A stretch of DNA of 64,000 nt from Diphasiastrum complanatum (GCA_029204225.1 MU832213.1:17786-81785), one strand, 5' to 3'; positions 50,044 through 58,310 are shown, numbered from the stretch's first letter. The notes: generated from the letters alone by a model not told the origin. Numbers and translations are program-made.

Positions 50044-53000
50044 TATTAATGTCTTTTCCATGCCAAAAGGCATATAAGACCTAAAGGAGTACATGTCAAG
50101 TATGTGAAAACCATGGGAGCGTATATAAACGTCTCCAAGAAAAAACTATGCATAAAAGAAAAATGAGTAATATAGCTGTAAACTAGAGGAGAGAGGATCA
50201 TCCCTAATGAGCAGATTCTCTCGTTAACTTTCTTTCTCTAGTCTGGGTTGCTTCTGTAATAGATGTTTTTGGTGCCAATGCCCCTCAATCTGGTCCCATG
50301 TACTGGTCATCATAAATCAAAGTGCAGGTTACCAACGAACTTCTATTCTGTAGTTTTGATTTTGTTTTGAGCAAGCCAAAGTGATGATGTGCGGTCATCT
50401 TCATTTCTACACGTAGAGACTTGAACTGATCAATTCTGCTCTTTAGTTCTAGCCTTTACTTGCTGATTCCAGCACCTCACAAGAATTAATAGAAACTCTG
50501 GATGCTTGTTGCTACATAGTATATGAAAGTTAATGTGGACTTACCTTTGTATCTACTCTTGGGCACCGATAAAGTGAATAGGTATTTTGTAGCATTTGGT
50601 CCATGTTATGCATGGAGTTAATAGCCGAAATGTCTTGGTTATTTTTGGGTAATCACTTAGGCCTAACATTGATATCTGACCTAACCTACCCTTGGATGCT
50701 GATAGTGTGAGTAAGAATGTTATAGCATATAGTCTGTGCAATGCATGAAAAAGTTGTTGATCTAAGAAGTGGGTGGAGTCTATCAAGTTCAATCTCTTGT
50801 GGTTAGTTTCGTGTATCACCCTAGACTTGGTGCTACTCTATCTGAGTATTTAGTCTTTGGGCCAACAAACATATGCTTGGCCTGAACAAAAGCACCACTT
50901 TGTACACTTATTTTTGAGTCGCGGTTGCTCAAGTAGTACAGATTAGTATATGGACATTTCTAGTCTAATGTAACTAGCACTGCTAAATTCAACATTGTTT
51001 GCATAACACACTTATGAAATAACTTTCAATGTTTTCTTCTTTGAGTCTTACTAGTGTATGATGGTTTATTGCAATTAAGTATCGAGCTCTAATCATGAAA
51101 GTGACTTGTTATCTATAGAAATCTGACAGGCTGGTGATTCAATTAGCAAGTCATAATACTTCTTTTTTTGTAGATTGGTATTAAAGGAGAATGGAGAGGT
51201 CCCCAAGGGCGTGTAGTCATCTTTCTTGGCAATAAGCACACAGTAGCATTGACATCTGTTCGGGCAATAGTTCTGCCTCCTAGCCATCTGAGAATGCAGC
51301 TTCCTCCAGTTCCTGAATTAATCCCTCCAAGGGCACAGGTTTGGCAAACTAAGAGCTCTTTCCTTTTTGTAAAGAAAGAATATCACTAATATCTTTCTGT
51401 ATGAAAATGCTTAGATCAGTATTCACTTCTGATTCTTTTCTTGAAGCTATTTCGTTGTGTTGTCAGTCTGATTATTGCGTTTATATTTTCTTGCAGGTTC
51501 AGTGCCCCCTTGATGTTTTGAGCTTGCATGCTAGCCGAGAAGTTCCTGTTCTTGATTTTTCTTACAACAATTCTGCTGTTACTGTAAGTGTTTGCATGAA
51601 AGGCCTATCGATTTGTCTGGAATCTGGATAATAAGTCTTTTCATGTCTGTTTTTGTGAATAGTTTTTAGGCCTTCCTCAAAAGGTGCATTTCTGGGTCAG
51701 GTTGGTTCAAAGTTACGCCTACCTGTGGTTATGAGCAAATTCCTCCAACCTGCACCAATTTCCTCAGCAGATTTTGTTGCCATCTGGAGATCACTTGCTG
51801 GTCCACCAAACAAACTACAGGAAGTGGTATGCACGTATATGATTCTTCTGGGATGATGATGACAGGGTATTTCTTCTAGGTTTGTTGTACCTTTGTTTTA
51901 GCTTATTATTGGGCTAGAAAGATGAGTTTTCACCAGAGTAGTTATTGACAAGCTTTATGTTTACCTGTTTGTTTCCTCTAACATGCAGGTCCGTGGGGTA
52001 AATCCAATGCTGATTTCAGAGATGACAGAGCTATTCAACATGTTTCATATCTGTGTTTCTCCTGGGCTTGTAAGTAATGTCTGAATTTAGAATCTCAAGC
52101 ATAATCTTATAATCGTTGATTGCTTTGAGCTAGATGGTCTACGTTCTATTAATGCATCATAGATATACTGTGAGAAAAACCTGCTAGTTATTTTTCAAAC
52201 AAGAATGTTTTGGGCTTTTGCTATGAGGAGATATTATTTTGCAAAAGTCCTCTGAAAGTTTTTTTGTGACTTAATTTCAACCTTCTTCATATTATGTTTG
52301 CTCATGGTGGTTTGAGGTCTTGCGGTGTAACTGGTGAGGGGAATACAAGATGGCTTTAAGATATTCCAATGGCTTTTGTACTTTTAATGGCATGTTCCTG
52401 GGGCTGCATAGATATTAGAATATGGACGCTCAATTTTTGCAATCTAGTTTATTCTTCATACAAAAGATGCCTACTCCCGTGGTTTCTTTTCTATCATGTT
52501 CTTAAATTACAAGTTTAGGTTTTGGATTATATCCTGCTGTGTACTGGACCTAAATCATTATATGTGCTTATATGATGCGACCTTTTGTGTATTGAAAGTG
52601 ATTGCCTTGCGATCCATTGAAACTGCATACAGACTACATTATCCGTTGCAGATTGATATGAGACTATCATCTTGCTGAATATATTTCTTGCTCAAGATAA
52701 TCTATTCTGAGGTCAATGCTAGATTGTTGCAGATGATCTTCCATCTCTCTTTTGATATTGGTTGTTTGTTGTCTTTGGTAGCTTCTCAAAAGATGTTATT
52801 GAAAAAAAACAATTGTACTAGTGATACCAAAATTGTATGTGCCTGATGCTAGTGGCTTTTGTATATTGCCAGGACCCGAATCCAAATAACATTGTGGCAG
52901 CAACAACTTTTTTTTCCGAAAGTGGAGCAACCTTGTGTTTGGTAAAAATAGCACTCACATCTGGCAGCAAAATTGCATTTTGGATTAGAATCAAATGTAC

Positions 53001-53463
53001 AGCAATTTGGTGACTATTTATAAGTCATTTAAGTTCTAAATTTGTCTCGGAAGCAACCTTTTATGTGTATTTTAGCAGTCGTTACACAAATTTAGTCTCT
53101 TGCAGCAGTAAGTTTTGCTTGTCCCAGACTCAAATTAAATGTTTCTGATTGTGCATATGTGCAGGTGCGGGTTGAGACAGACCCTGCTGATAGAACTCAG
53201 CTACGTTTGACAGTTGCATCTACAGATGCAAGCACAACATTTGAGTAAGCTCTCTCGCTTATTGCAAGTTGTTCCTGTCTCTTGTGTTCACGGTGAGGGA
53301 ATCCATTTTCATTGAGCTATGTCATCATACTAATGATGCTATCTTATCTTGCAGGCTTAAGGAGTACATAAAAGAGCAGCTAGTGGACATATCATCTATA
53401 ACTGCAAATCCTGCAACATTGGGCTTCACAGGCCCTGCTGCAGCATTAGCTGGTCTTCTATGA
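15426..53463 (+). CDS. AP2A: AP-2 complex subunit alpha (alpha-adaptin), 27 coding exons
   Basis: Large subunit of the plasma-membrane clathrin adaptor AP-2; family members bind PI(4,5)P2, cargo and accessory proteins in endocytosis. Exons: 15426-15557, 16234-16365, 20496-20621, 27633-27695, 27885-27982, 28144-28351, 31213-31284, 31381-31473, 33089-33190, 33282-33379, 36331-36412, 36604-36692, 36951-37056, 37268-37333, 38605-38711, 39029-39133, 40159-40279, 40545-40721, 40883-41134, 46808-46888, 51174-51338, 51497-51583, 51701-51826, 51989-52069, 52873-52941, 53165-53244, 53355-53463. The sum is 3027 nt (1008 aa), close to the roughly 1010 aa of plant orthologues. Trunk (residues 1-600): [62 protein letters not shown]. 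Hinge about 601-743 ([13 protein letters not shown]). Ear about 744-1008 ([35 protein letters not shown]), ending GLL-stop. The start is the first in-frame ATG before MRGLSVF. All junctions are GT-AG except intron 1 (GC-AG). No broken codons. Large introns hold transposon debris. Confidence 0.96.
15558..16233 (+). other. Intron 1 of alpha-adaptin, GC-AG type
   Basis: The donor is AAG|GCAAGT and the acceptor ATCAG|GGC. Joining there gives FKHEK followed by [12 protein letters not shown], the conserved order. No GT nearby restores the frame: using the GT two bases downstream shifts it. GC-AG introns are a known minority class spliced by the major spliceosome, and GCAAGT is their typical donor. 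Confidence 0.85.
16694..16808. repeat. LTR-like direct repeat, left copy (intron 2)
   Basis: This resembles 19609-19725: TGTTACAA, GTAGTTGCTTAG/GTGGTTGTTTAG, AAATT(A/G)AAGGAGCG(G/A)GGACTTGCTCA and CCAACTT-like blocks recur in order. A second partial match (CAACAAAGAACAGTAT-type) follows about 120 bp further on. The pair brackets the gypsy remnant and may be its LTRs, but divergence is high. Confidence 0.45.
17100..18990 (-). mobile_element. Decayed Ty3/gypsy element (gag, protease, RT start) in intron 2
   Basis: From right to left on the minus strand: gag remnants (about 18990-18380, including SSWWRDL and EMFRESF-like blocks), a gag C-terminus with a degenerate zinc knuckle (18098-18370, [18 protein letters not shown], last Cys/His lost), a gypsy protease (17700-18101; [18 protein letters not shown] in place of the usual D-S/T-G, then NIILGYEGL), the pre-RT linker (17350-17541, [14 protein letters not shown]...ISRQLYRF) and the RT start (17110-17300, [33 protein letters not shown]). 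Stops occur throughout. RNase H and integrase are missing, so a deletion removed the 3' half. Confidence 0.8.
19609..19725. repeat. LTR-like direct repeat, right copy (intron 2)
   Basis: Partner of 16694-16808. Just inside it, the plus strand reads TTGCCACCAATTGTACG, resembling a worn tRNA-Met primer-binding site and LTR border. This is suggestive only. Confidence 0.4.
20205..20346. repeat. Small tandem duplication in intron 2
   Basis: AGTCATGGGATGGGGATAAA occurs at about 20216 and 20301, with shared upstream (GTTAACATAAC) and downstream (CATTGGA-GTATAA) flanks. The unit is about 85 bp. No function is evident. Confidence 0.85.
20622..22840. other. 5' part of adaptin intron 3, no gene recognised
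   Basis: About 2.2 kb of AT-rich DNA. Plus-strand frames at 21387-21611 and 21650-21907 and a minus-strand frame at 22491-22757 show no family motif and have no splice context. The 22.1-22.8 kb part may be the 3' region of the gypsy element whose integrase tail lies at 22845-22995. Confidence 0.5.
22845..22995 (-). mobile_element. Ty3/gypsy integrase C-terminal scrap
   Basis: Across minus-strand frames one reads [15 protein letters not shown] then [19 protein letters not shown] and VAYEL. This is the GPY/F module of gypsy integrases (K-L-S-P-R-x-x-G-P-Y-x-V...V-A-Y-x-L). A frameshift lies in the middle. It abuts the LTR-like segment of the next element, suggesting that element landed here. 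Confidence 0.65.
23000..23485 (-). repeat. Probable 3' LTR of the intron 3 gypsy element
   Basis: This lies directly after the chromodomain-like coding end (minus strand). It contains a TATA-like CTATAAGTAGGG about 150 bp from its distal end, followed by a CT-rich R/U5-like stretch (GATCTCTCTCTTTAGTCTCC), the usual LTR layout. No clear partner was found at the other end near 27.3 kb, so the borders are approximate. Confidence 0.5.
23500..23680 (-). pseudogene. Gypsy integrase tail with chromodomain-like motif
   Basis: The minus strand reads [20 protein letters not shown] followed by TWQP, matching the chromovirus chromodomain core (L-V-Q-W-x-G-x-P-x-E-E-A-T-W). A frameshift precedes it. Such domains are thought to guide integration to particular chromatin. 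Confidence 0.75.
23700..25700 (-). repeat. Repetitive region replacing the pol core of the gypsy element
   Basis: Loose direct repeats recur: AGGAATGCCAA(G/A) near 23740, 23785 and 25060; AAGGTATCC plus an AAGGCCC-like end near 23790, 23855 and 24166; AAGC(G/A)ATA(T/C)G near 24085, 24735 and 25045. Segments at about 24920-25000 and 25020-25105 align over most of their length at about 100-bp spacing. Many overlapping minus-strand frames rich in F, W, L and C arise from this, with no RT or integrase motif. I read it as old tandem repeats, not as membrane proteins. Confidence 0.5.
25736..26134 (-). pseudogene. Gypsy aspartic protease
   Basis: The minus-strand product of about 130 aa includes [20 protein letters not shown], matching the retropepsin-like pattern L-V-D-T-G-A-T-H-S-F-I with DIGN in place of DTGA. 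It also has [20 protein letters not shown], matching the family's I-L-G-M-D-W-L. It would process the Gag-Pol polyprotein. The active-site Asp is kept, but neighbouring residues and the lack of a downstream RT argue for inactivity. Confidence 0.78.
26335..26505 (-). repeat. Minisatellite inside the gypsy gag-protease spacer
   Basis: Units of about 30-35 bp related to TATCAAAGCATGCAACAA recur at least five times. On the minus strand they encode a V-A-C-(F/Y)-D repeat. This looks like slippage expansion in the gag/protease linker of the element. Confidence 0.7.
26629..27157 (-). pseudogene. Gypsy gag remnant
   Basis: The minus-strand frames at 26832-27053 and 26629-26934 show the gypsy gag pattern: [19 protein letters not shown], then [17 protein letters not shown] (usual form: K-V-x-x-A-x-x-L-x-G-x-A-x-x-W-W). 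A frameshift separates them. No zinc knuckle is visible before the minisatellite. Confidence 0.65.
27276..27289 (-). other. Primer-binding-site-like sequence of the gypsy element
   Basis: The minus strand reads GGTAGCATCAGAGC, two differences from TGGTATCAGAGC, upstream of the gag remnant. The adjoining TGTTCATATCA could be an LTR border, though it does not match the LTR-like segment at 23.0-23.48 kb. Confidence 0.5.
28352..31212. other. Adaptin intron 6, mostly unrecognised
   Basis: 2.86 kb. It holds a copia RNase H scrap (30655-30860) and a roughly 60-bp tandem duplication near 29500-29605 (TTGATAGGAAA(T/C)CAGTCATTCATT twice). Frames at 29763-30095, 30047-30322 and 30777-31082 have no family motif. 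Confidence 0.6.
30655..30860 (+). mobile_element. Copia RNase H scrap in intron 6
   Basis: The plus strand reads [22 protein letters not shown] in one frame and EVEYMGLAD in another. These correspond to the copia RNase H motifs D-x-D-W-A-G-x-x-D-D-R-R-S-T-S-G and E-A-E-Y-M-A-L-A. At least one frameshift lies between them. No LTRs were found nearby. Confidence 0.7.
31474..33088. other. Adaptin intron 8, no gene recognised
   Basis: 1.6 kb between well-defined GTAAGT and ACAG splice sites. The longest frame (32074-32391, minus strand) shows no known domain. Nothing else stands out. Confidence 0.5.
33710..33870 (-). mobile_element. LINE 3' fragment, minus orientation (intron 10)
   Basis: Similar in the same text orientation to 42130-42290 in intron 19: AAG(A/A)(A/G)TGTGT(C/T)CGA, GCCAAGT, TGATATACTG(A/G)T(A/G)GGT. 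It therefore comes from the same LINE family, post-RT region, minus strand. Confidence 0.65.
33950..34770 (+). mobile_element. LINE post-RT fragment, plus orientation (intron 10)
   Basis: The plus-strand frames read [30 protein letters not shown] and IQDASSKC, matching block by block the post-RT region of the intron 19 LINE ([28 protein letters not shown]). Stops and frameshifts are frequent. It sits head to head with the minus-strand fragment at 33.7 kb and runs toward the (CT)n tract at 34.77 kb. Confidence 0.7.
34772..34823. repeat. (CT)n microsatellite in intron 10
   Basis: About 26 CT units. The 5' flank (GGCATATAAGAC... CTTTATTAATG on the opposite strand) resembles the flank of the (GA)n tract at 49972-50040. 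Confidence 0.95.
34824..34915. repeat. Palindromic GCTGCCTCAGG repeats
   Basis: Two copies of a GC-rich unit. The second contains TGAGGCAGC-AGC-GCTGCCTCA, a perfect 9-bp stem, and the first is a near-copy (TGAGGCAGCTGCGCTGCCTTA). Both are followed by GGTAGGGCCT. A strong hairpin in otherwise AT-rich intron DNA. Confidence 0.8.
35000..36330. other. 3' part of adaptin intron 10, no gene recognised
   Basis: Frames at 35636-35926 (minus) and 35955-36251 (plus) have no recognisable domain. A short frame near 35060 ([20 protein letters not shown]) looks coiled-coil and could be a gag scrap, but there is too little to assign. Confidence 0.45.
37709..37852. repeat. Tandem duplication in intron 14
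   Basis: ATTATGCTCCTCCCTGTACA and the following ~45 bp are repeated almost exactly, with unit spacing of about 78 bp. Recent, judging by near identity. The rest of the 1.27-kb intron shows nothing. Confidence 0.9.
41840..43555 (-). pseudogene. LINE second copy: linker, RT end and Cys/His C-terminus
   Basis: Starts with the endonuclease-RT linker ([44 protein letters not shown]). It loses most of the RT near 43050, resumes at [13 protein letters not shown] (about 42945), then [17 protein letters not shown] and [19 protein letters not shown]. It ends with [20 protein letters not shown] and EEWIC-x-LC...DEHFIF, the C-terminal Cys/His region of plant LINEs. The linker is fused in frame to the end of the first copy. 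Confidence 0.8.
43560..44990 (-). pseudogene. LINE reverse transcriptase and post-RT region, first copy
   Basis: The RT motifs in order are [31 protein letters not shown], an [20 protein letters not shown] stretch, [20 protein letters not shown] and [13 protein letters not shown] (active site). The post-RT region runs to [12 protein letters not shown], where the sequence switches to linker. Several in-frame stops (for example before AGFRR and AFDIVP) inactivate it. Confidence 0.83.
44954..45690 (-). pseudogene. LINE AP-endonuclease domain
   Basis: The minus strand begins [10 protein letters not shown] near 45630 and continues [42 protein letters not shown] (catalytic D and N), GLIILNGL and [14 protein letters not shown] (catalytic D), the ordered motifs of LINE APE-type endonucleases. 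A frame change lies at about 45560. The expected SDH end motif and the long linker to the RT are absent; RT sequence follows directly at about 45000. Confidence 0.85.
45655..45677. repeat. Short (GA)n tract at the LINE 5' end
   Basis: GAGGGAGAGAGAGAGAGAGA immediately precedes (in LINE sense) the endonuclease start. Pyrimidine-rich in LINE sense. Confidence 0.9.
47181..47640. repeat. Direct duplication in intron 20, ~170-bp unit
   Basis: 47181-47350 and 47467-47640 share GGTTCTCCTTATATGTAACT, GGACACAGCCTATTCAGTGCA, CGCTTGGGCTGA-type and GTTTCTCTCTTCTT blocks in order. There are moderate differences and no coding content. Confidence 0.85.
48200..49147 (-). pseudogene. hAT-type transposase remnant (intron 20)
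   Basis: The minus-strand frames read [20 protein letters not shown] then [20 protein letters not shown] (48927-49151), matching the hAT/DUF659 motif C-A-A-H-C-L-D-L-x-L-E-D-I. Further on come [19 protein letters not shown]-like text and [19 protein letters not shown] (48551-48760), matching the next conserved block, then [14 protein letters not shown] near 48300. Frameshifts separate the blocks. It is a cut-and-paste DNA transposase fossil with no terminal inverted repeats identified. Confidence 0.8.
49148..49869. mobile_element. ~702-bp insertion flanked by a 10-bp direct repeat
   Basis: TCAATGATCA occurs at 49148-49157 and 49860-49869, bracketing 702 bp that begins right where hAT coding similarity stops. 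The interior has no reading frame. Near each end are GTTCTGA/TCAGAAC-type palindromic blocks (GTTCCGGAACG near 49195; TTCAGAACGCC near 49830). A 9-10-bp target duplication would suit a Mutator-like element. The terminal repeats are weak, so the class is a guess. Confidence 0.45.
49972..50040. repeat. (GA)n microsatellite in intron 20
   Basis: About 34 uninterrupted GA units, followed by CTTTATTAATG...AAAAGGCATATAAGAC, an inverted counterpart of the flank of the (CT)n tract in intron 10. Confidence 0.97.
50041..51173. other. 3' part of adaptin intron 20, no gene recognised
   Basis: The first ~90 bp resemble the flank of the intron 10 (CT)n tract. Beyond that I see only AT-rich intron DNA; the frame at 50553-50819 (minus) has no family motif. 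Confidence 0.5.
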
Positions 53464-54060
53464 GATATTCATTTCTTCTGCTTGTTCGCAAGCATAAAGT
53501 TTTCAGATTGACATCTATGATGCTTCTTCACAAAGCTCAATATCTGCTGAGAAGCTATTGGTGTTCATGAATGTATTATCGATTGGGCACAGGATCACCA
53601 AAGCCTATTAATAGTCAATTTCTACTCCATCTCACCCTTTTGAGGGGCAGATGTAGCCAGCCATTCACCAGGGTTCTTGTGGGCGGACTGGTGAGAGAAA
53701 AATTGCAGCTGAATTTGAGCGAGCCTCACTTTTTCTTTGCAGGATTTATAGCTGGAAGCCAAGGAAGTTTTCATCAGTGACATATGACTGCTGCAATTCA
53801 TAGATGGAGCTTTGGATGTCCCATGCCCTTAGCAAGCTATTTGTTAAAAGGTGCTTAGCTGGAACTGGCATCATCAGCTGTATATTTATATAGAGGCTTT
53901 TTGCCTTGGTGTTTTATACCTCTACATGCTTTTAGCAAATTATGTAGAGGGAATTGCACAATGTTCAGGCACGCAACTGTGTAATTTTCCATTGCCAGCT
54001 GGTTGCAGTATCAGTTAGAGTGTACAATTGTCCATCAATAAATTGGAGCAAATACCTCAT
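53464..54060 (+). other. 3' UTR of alpha-adaptin with poly(A) signal
   Basis: Follows the TGA at 53461-53463. A canonical AATAAA lies at 54037-54042 (ATCAATAAATTGG), giving a 3' UTR of about 600 nt, a usual plant length. Short frames inside (53571-53780, 53954-54157) are not genes. The exact cleavage site cannot be told. Confidence 0.55.
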
Positions 54061-54734
54061 TGAAAGCGAAATACTGTCCTCGGAGTTATGTGGTCTGCTC
54101 TACATTTGTATGGTTTACCCATCCATTGATTTTCAGGCCATAAGTTGTTGTCCGTGAGTGTTGACTTGATTTTTGCAGTTCCTATTAGAACATAGTATAG
54201 AGTCGTTGTGTGCAGAGACAGTGTGCAGAGACATCAATTGTGAGGTCTCTAATATTTGTGAGCAAGTTTACAATATTAGGTCTTGAAAGTGAACATAGGT
54301 ATAGGAAATCCGATAAAACAGGATTTTCTAATTTTTCTATCGAACTGTACAATTTTGGTGTGTATTGAATGCCATTGAGTGGTTTGTAGAATAATGTAAC
54401 TTTGACATTGTTTTTGTTTCCTGTACGTTGCTAATGCGAACTAAATTGATTAGGACATCATGGATTGCAGCTTTTGTCTGCCCTTTGAATCTTGCGAAGT
54501 CTCTGGGACCATTAAATGTGATCTATGCAGTCACAACTTAACATAGTTTGCTTGATAACATATGTGAAATGTCAAGGTGTCTAGCTATTTCTGCTTGAAT
54601 CTTAATATTTTCTCTCTTAGTTTCATAGTTTATTTATCAAGTATTAACATAGCTGCACACCTTTCCGGAACACGGCGCTGTAGAATGCTCCCCTTTCTGC
54701 TAGGTGTACTTTGGTTGCGGAAGGAATTTTACTG

Positions 54735-55395
54735 ACTAGTGAATAGGGAAGAACTTAGGTTTCTTGTGCTCCATGACTTGATAAATTTTCGAAGGTTTAA
54801 TTGTAATCATGAGTTTGTCATGTGCCATTGTACTCGATCACGTGTGCACACTATGTGGGATCCACAATGTAATCCAATCCTCAACCAACCAATCCCACAG
54901 TTTGCATTGTGTCATTGTACTCAAATCCCTTGTGTGCACACTATTTGGGATCTTGTATATCTATTCCCAACCTTCGAGTTACTCAATTCCAACATTCATA
55001 GTTTAGGGTCTCAAATTATGATTACATCACTTGATTTGACTGTCCCTTGTTGTTGTTCTTTGCTTGTAGTATCTAGCAATCTTGAATCTTGTGGTTGTTT
55101 CCATGCTTTTCTAGATTAGATATCTTTTTCTCTCTCTACCCGAGAGCAAATTAGTCTATTCTCTCTCTACCTGAGGAGAGGAGCTTAATTTTCCTTAGAA
55201 TTTTCATGATGTACTTTTTCCACGTGTGAAATCACTTTGGTTATCAAACTATGCATCTATCTTTGTCTCTTTGCCTTAGATTTTCACATAGATCTTGGAT
55301 TTCAATCTAGTGTTAATCTAAAGTGCATAAGCTTTGCTTAGGAGATCATTCTCACACATTAGGGCATTCTCACACGTGTGATTTTTCACAAAAGC
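54735..55395 (+). repeat. LTR-like repeat upstream of a copia fragment
   Basis: About 200 bp near its end (55160-55370: GAGGAGAGGAGCTT, CACGTGTGAAA, ATCTTGGATTTCAATC, CTTAGGAGAT) recur at 58795-58990. It precedes a plus-strand copia pol end, as a 5' LTR would. It also has an internal ~75-bp duplication (CATTGTACTC...GTGTGCACACTAT(G/T)TGGGATC). Confidence 0.5.
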
Positions 55396-55403
55396 ATCTA
55401 TAA

Positions 55404-56168
55404 GTGGTGATGAAGAATCCTTTGAGTACATCATTCTCTATAGGAAGGCTTATATGCTCTTTATTTTATTTGACTATAACTATACCTGATCTTAGTTATA
55501 GTGTTGGAAAGTTAAGCAAATATATGCAATTTTCTCTTGTATCACATTGGAAAATAGCCAAAAGAGTCCTAAGGTATATCTCATCTACTAAGAATTTTGG
55601 CATACTCTACAATGGGACTAATCTTGGCTTAAGAGCCTATAATGACTTGGATTTTGCAGGTGACAAAGTGGTTCAAAAGTCTACTAGTGCATTTGCTACA
55701 TTCCTTTGTGATGGAGTAGTATTCATGGCTTTCAAAGAAGCAAGATCCTATTTCATTGTCTTCAACCGAATCCGAGTATAAGGCCTTGACATCAACATGC
55801 AAGGAGGTCTTATGGCTCAAAAGGCTATTGGTGGAGCTTCATGTTATGGAGGCCGAGGAGGTACCTATGATCTATTGTGATAGCCAATCGGTCTAATCAC
55901 TTGCAACCAATCCTACTTTTCATGCAAGAGCAACCATATCAAGATTGCTCATCATTTTGTGAGGGAGAAGGTGCAAGCCAAAGAGATCAAACTCCAACAT
56001 GTGTCTTCATCAAGTTGCTTAGCTGATTTGTTCACTAAATCCTTGACTAAGGATTCATTTGTTAAGCTAAGATCATTAGTTGGAGTAATTGATAAGTGTA
56101 TCATAGTTTCCGAAGCTAGATTTGATGAGGAGTGTGAAAAATTGCCAAAATTGGAAAATTTAGCTTAA
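55404..56168 (+). pseudogene. Copia RT C-terminus and RNase H fragment
   Basis: The plus strand reads PLSTSFSIGRLICSLFYLT and PDLSYSVGKLSKYMQ, then HWKIAKRVLRYISSTKNFGI (RT thumb/connection), YNDLDFAGDKVVQKSTSAFA (RNase H, D-x-D-F-A-G), and after a frameshift near 55770 KLQHVSSSSCLADLFTKSLT (the L-A-D-x-F-T-K end motif). A purine-rich GTGGGGGGGCGA tract lies downstream at about 56658. Gag, protease, integrase and most of the RT are missing. Confidence 0.8.
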
Positions 56169-56199
56169 TAAAACCATGTGAATATGTATATTGGTGGGT

Positions 56200-57600
56200 C
56201 ACACACATGTGAGGCTACGGTGCCACCTATGCATCTACACTAGAGTAGGTTAGATCATGCTCATAGGGTTGGTCAAACTTTTCTGGTGATGATTTCTACA
56301 TTGTAGGACCAAATCCCTTAATCTATGGAGTAGGTTGATCAATCTAGCCACCAACATGCCAAAACTTAAAGGTTAGGCTAGAATGGAAAATTAGGGATGA
56401 AATGCTCAACCATCTTCCTTATCACATGCTGGATTTTCACTAACTCGAGGTGGGGACGAGCTTTTCTATGTATCATCAACTCTCCATAGTAATGCCTTAG
56501 AATATTTTTGAGAGTTCATTGGCAATCTCGACTCTCTACACAATGTACTTTGTTTCCACTTGGATCTAAGCAAAATCTAAGTGTTCTAAATTTCATTTGT
56601 TGTCTACAAGTTGTACTGAAGGTCGTACCACACGTGTGGGGGCTGGATCTTCACTTGTGGGGGGGCGATTTGTGATTGCTCTTGCTTGATGTGTGTAGAA
56701 TTGCCAATCTAGATCTTAATTTTTTATGTCTAGTTTGCATTCAATAGGTAATCAATCAATCAATCCCTCTTGTGAGTCATTAATAGGCTCAAGTAAGGTC
56801 CAAAGTATTGTACTTTGACAAGTTGTATCCCATAAATTTCTGAGGATATAGAGATATCTCCAAGTTATGTTAATGTTAATAATATATAAATAGAATCCAA
56901 TGATTCCAACGCAAATGATCAAGGGCACATCTTTATAATAAAAGGGTCCAATTATTGTAGTAATGATGGAATTTATCTAAGCAAAGATGAGTTTGGCTGA
57001 TGAATTTGAATCTTATGATATGAATAAAATATATATATGTCACAATCAAATATGTGTCAAAATAATCTTTACATAATTGCGTACATCTTGTTTTTTGAAT
57101 ACATACATGTCTATACATAGTTGCATCTCTTAAAGTTTCGTTTCAAACACATCTTGTAGTCACTCATCAATTGAATTGAATTTAAATCAAATGGTTTCAA
57201 TCTAGTCTAAAATCCCATGTACTATTGAGAAAGCTCATCAAAAATTACTTGCACAAAGATGACCAACTATAGAGTGTATGTTTACATAGCAAATTTGAAG
57301 AAGAAAAGAGAGAAAGACAATCATAATGTTGGTACTAATCATCAATTTTTTTACCATCAATCTCATTATTCATACAAGACATTCATTTACATTCACTTCA
57401 AAAACATTTCCCTTGTGGCAACACCTCATTAGTCAAAATCTATGAAAGTAATATCAAAAATAATAATACACCATGTATTTGTGAGCGTTTAAAATAATCA
57501 TTCAATCAATTCATCTTGGAAAATACACATACATATACAATATTGTGTTCTTAACATCAACATTTTTGCATCATGATTTTTGCAAACACATACATATATA
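56200..57600. other. Intergenic, AT-rich, no gene recognised
   Basis: After the purine tract near 56658 a 3' LTR would be expected, but I cannot match this stretch to another copy. The minus-strand frame at 56933-57118 has no domain. Confidence 0.4.
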
Positions 57601-57614
57601 TAATATTATGCCTT

Positions 57615-58099
57615 TTAAATCCATATATGAACACCTTGTAATTTTTTAGAAACACGTTCATTTACATTTGAATTTTTTTTATAACATGTATGTGTCACAC
57701 TTGGTAGAGAGAAAAATGTTGAAATTTTCGTAAGCCCCGAGCTCATATGACAATGAGTGGCGTTATCTTGTTGTGCAAGCCCAAAATTGAATATGCACTT
57801 TAAGTAACATAAGACTCTTTTTGTTACTAGCCAATGCGACTCTCTAGTCATATATTGACTAATAGTACCAACATAAGAAATATCTCATTTATCTTATCCT
57901 CTATTTGTGGAATAAAATTTCCAATTTGTCTCGATTGGGGTAATAGCAAATTGTGATCTAGCACATATAATTCATGAAGCAATTTATACACATATTTGCT
58001 TTGATTCAAAGATTGGCAAGAGGCTTTTTCAATAAGCCCAAATACTACATAACTGAAGTAGAGAGTCGGCAGTATTAGAAACAGATGACCAGTTGGCAT
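57615..58099 (-). pseudogene. Copia RT C-terminal fragment, opposite strand
   Basis: The minus strand reads SLNQSKYVYKLLHELYVLDH (the usual L-S-Q-x-K-Y-x-x-D-L-L block), then across frame changes MTRESHWLVTKRVLCYLKCI followed by FNFGL (P-x-x-x-H-W-x-A-x-K-R-I-L-R-Y-L-K-G). It lies in opposite orientation to the copia fragment at 55.4-56.2 kb and comes from a different copy. Confidence 0.72.
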
Positions 58100-58310
58100 C
58101 TTGCGTGTGTAAGTCCCCCAACATTGGGGCTATGAAAAATTGTCAAAAATCTATCTTGGTTATTTTATGATTTTTGTTTTTGAGTACATTTCACATGTGT
58201 AAAATAGTTAGAAATAGTTTATAATGTTGACTTTAGGGGTATCATAAAGATTGCTAGTCCAACACCTTGGTGTCATCAGGTGATAGGGCCAATTTTGGCT
58301 TTAGAGGTCA

